5,254 nucleotides of DNA from Lachnospiraceae bacterium (GTDB taxonomy: Bacteria; Bacillota; Clostridia; Lachnospirales; Lachnospiraceae). Location: the NCBI GenBank assembly GCA_021202575.1, contig JAJQCU010000007.1:1-5254 (forward strand), read 5' to 3'. Numbering within the stretch: the first letter of the stretch is position 1; each line of letters begins with the position of its first letter. Shown here in pieces: positions 4,503 through 5,254 of this stretch. The notes beneath the pieces are model-generated. The model made no database searches and was not told where the DNA came from. It was given only the letters and a program-made list of their open reading frames with translations. A program made the position numbers and the translations under genes.

Positions 4503-5254
4503 GCTTCCAGCGTATTTCCATCGGAAATAAAGGTGATCGTGCCCTGCGTGTCCGTCCGGAAAATCTCCGCGCCCACTCCCTCCAGACGGCGCAGCGCCTG
4601 TTCATGGGGATGGCCGTAATCATTGCCCTCCCCACAGCTGATGACCGCGTACTGAGGCTGAACCGCGCTTAGAAAAATTTCCGTGGAGGAGGTATAAGAG
4701 CCATGATGCCCCACCTTATATACAGTGGCTTTCAGATTCTGCCCGCTCTCCACCAGCGCCTCCTCCGCTTCCGCCTCCGCGTCCCCTGTAAAAAGGAAGC
4801 TGTTAACCCCGTGGTCCACTCTCAGACAGATAGAAGTATTATTAGGCGTATCCCACTCTCCCACCGGGCCAAGGAAAGTGATTGTCGCGCCGCCAAGCTC
4901 CACCTCATAACCCAAGTCCGGGAGCCAAGCTTCAAGCCGCTCCTCCTCCAGCGCCTCCATCAGGTTTAAATAGGAAGAATTCTCCTTTTCAAAATCAGAG
5001 AAAAAGACCTCCTCCACCTCAAACTCCCGCAGCACATCCGCACTGCCGCCGATATGGTCGGAATCCGAATGAGTCAGCACCAGATACTCGATCACATCGA
5101 CCTCATACTCATACAGATAAGAAATGAGCAGATCCGTGTCCTCATATCCCCCTGTATCGATCAGCATGGTCTCCCCGTCGCAAAGCAAAAGCGTAGCGTC
5201 CGCCTGACCCACATCCAGATAAATCACCTCCAGGAGGCTCCCCTCCGACAGCGC
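4481..5254 (-). CDS. ComEC/Rec2-like metallo-beta-lactamase-fold protein, 5' end beyond the window
   Basis: 257 codons are visible and the frame is open to the right edge (ALSEGSLLE precedes VIYLDVGQADATLLL). A GTG at 5227 could be mistaken for the start but lies inside the first conserved strand, so the true start is outside. Counting from that Val, motifs are LDVGQAD (4-10), IDTGG (23-27), metal motif THSDSDHIGG (52-61, with Asp at the second-ligand place), LFTGDAEAEAEE (145-156), VGHHGSYTSS (172-181), and a C-terminal GHPH (205-208) and TDTQGTI (225-231). This order is that of the C-terminal domain of the competence DNA-uptake protein ComEC. The fold usually makes hydrolases, and a nuclease role has been proposed for the ComEC domain. 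Whether this copy is a stand-alone (possibly exported) protein or the tail of a full membrane ComEC cannot be decided here. Confidence 0.88.
   Translation of the reverse strand, partial: ALSEGSLLEVIYLDVGQADATLLLCDGETMLIDTGGYEDTDLLISYLYEYEVDVIEYLVLTHSDSDHIGGSADVLREFEVEEVFFSDFEKENSSYLNLMEALEEERLEAWLPDLGYEVELGGATITFLGPVGEWDTPNNTSICLRVDHGVNSFLFTGDAEAEAEEALVESGQNLKATVYKVGHHGSYTSSTEIFLSAVQPQYAVISCGEGNDYGHPHEQALRRLEGVGAEIFRTDTQGTITFISDGNTLEALSQLQN

Noticed and set aside
4276..4635. Minus-strand 119-codon open frame overlapping the Xre gene and the ComEC-like gene end
   Set aside because: Arg-rich out-of-frame translation overlapping two supported genes.
5225..5227. GTG as the start of the ComEC-like gene
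   Set aside because: It lies inside the conserved first strand (LLEVIYLDVGQAD) and the frame continues open to the window edge, so the start is further upstream.
1..5254. CRISPR array, tRNA, rRNA, insertion sequence or prophage genes
   Set aside because: No regularly spaced repeats, cloverleaf, transposase or phage structural gene was seen anywhere in the window.

Overview
The window looks like chromosomal DNA of a low-to-mid-GC Clostridia-type Firmicute, most likely a Lachnospiraceae relative. The reasons are strong AGGAGG-type ribosome sites, a Gram-positive style lipoprotein signal (LAGC) on the solute-binding protein, the long (type 2) form of orotidine-5'-phosphate decarboxylase, a small Xre-type regulator, and AT-rich gaps between GC-richer genes. 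The assignment rests on family resemblance only; no marker gene is present.

Layout, left to right. Positions 1-326 hold no complete recognised gene. A consensus-like promoter (269-300, minus strand) fires leftward into a possibly structured leader, a doubtful 55-codon open frame (81-248), and the probable first 19 codons of a gene that leaves the window (1-58). Next comes a minus-strand block that reads, in order of transcription, pyrF (3760-2831), a polar-amino-acid-type ABC permease (2719-2042), its ATPase (2045-1317, overlapping the permease by 4 bp) and the lipoprotein solute-binding subunit (1199-327). Together the last three form a complete family-3 amino-acid importer. A good sigma-A promoter (3844-3872) precedes pyrF. 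I see no convincing terminator between pyrF and the permease, so one transcript may cover all four genes.

The 418-bp gap 3761-4178 lies between the divergent pyrF and a 74-residue Xre-family regulator (4179-4403, plus strand). It contains the pyrF leader with a GC hairpin, the pyrF promoter, 25-bp-spaced direct repeats just upstream of it, and an 84-bp imperfect inverted-repeat element (4037-4120) that looks like a bidirectional terminator or small repeat element. Past the regulator, and convergent with it, is the 3' part of a ComEC/Rec2-like metallo-beta-lactamase-fold protein (5254-4481, minus strand) whose start lies beyond the right edge. Its last codons and stop codon are duplicated 45 bp downstream.

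None of this amounts to a clearly new system. The genes are mostly housekeeping (pyrimidine synthesis, amino-acid uptake) plus one regulator and one hydrolase-fold protein. The points worth checking are the non-coding structures around pyrF, the duplicated gene end at 4435-4502, and the unexplained left edge.
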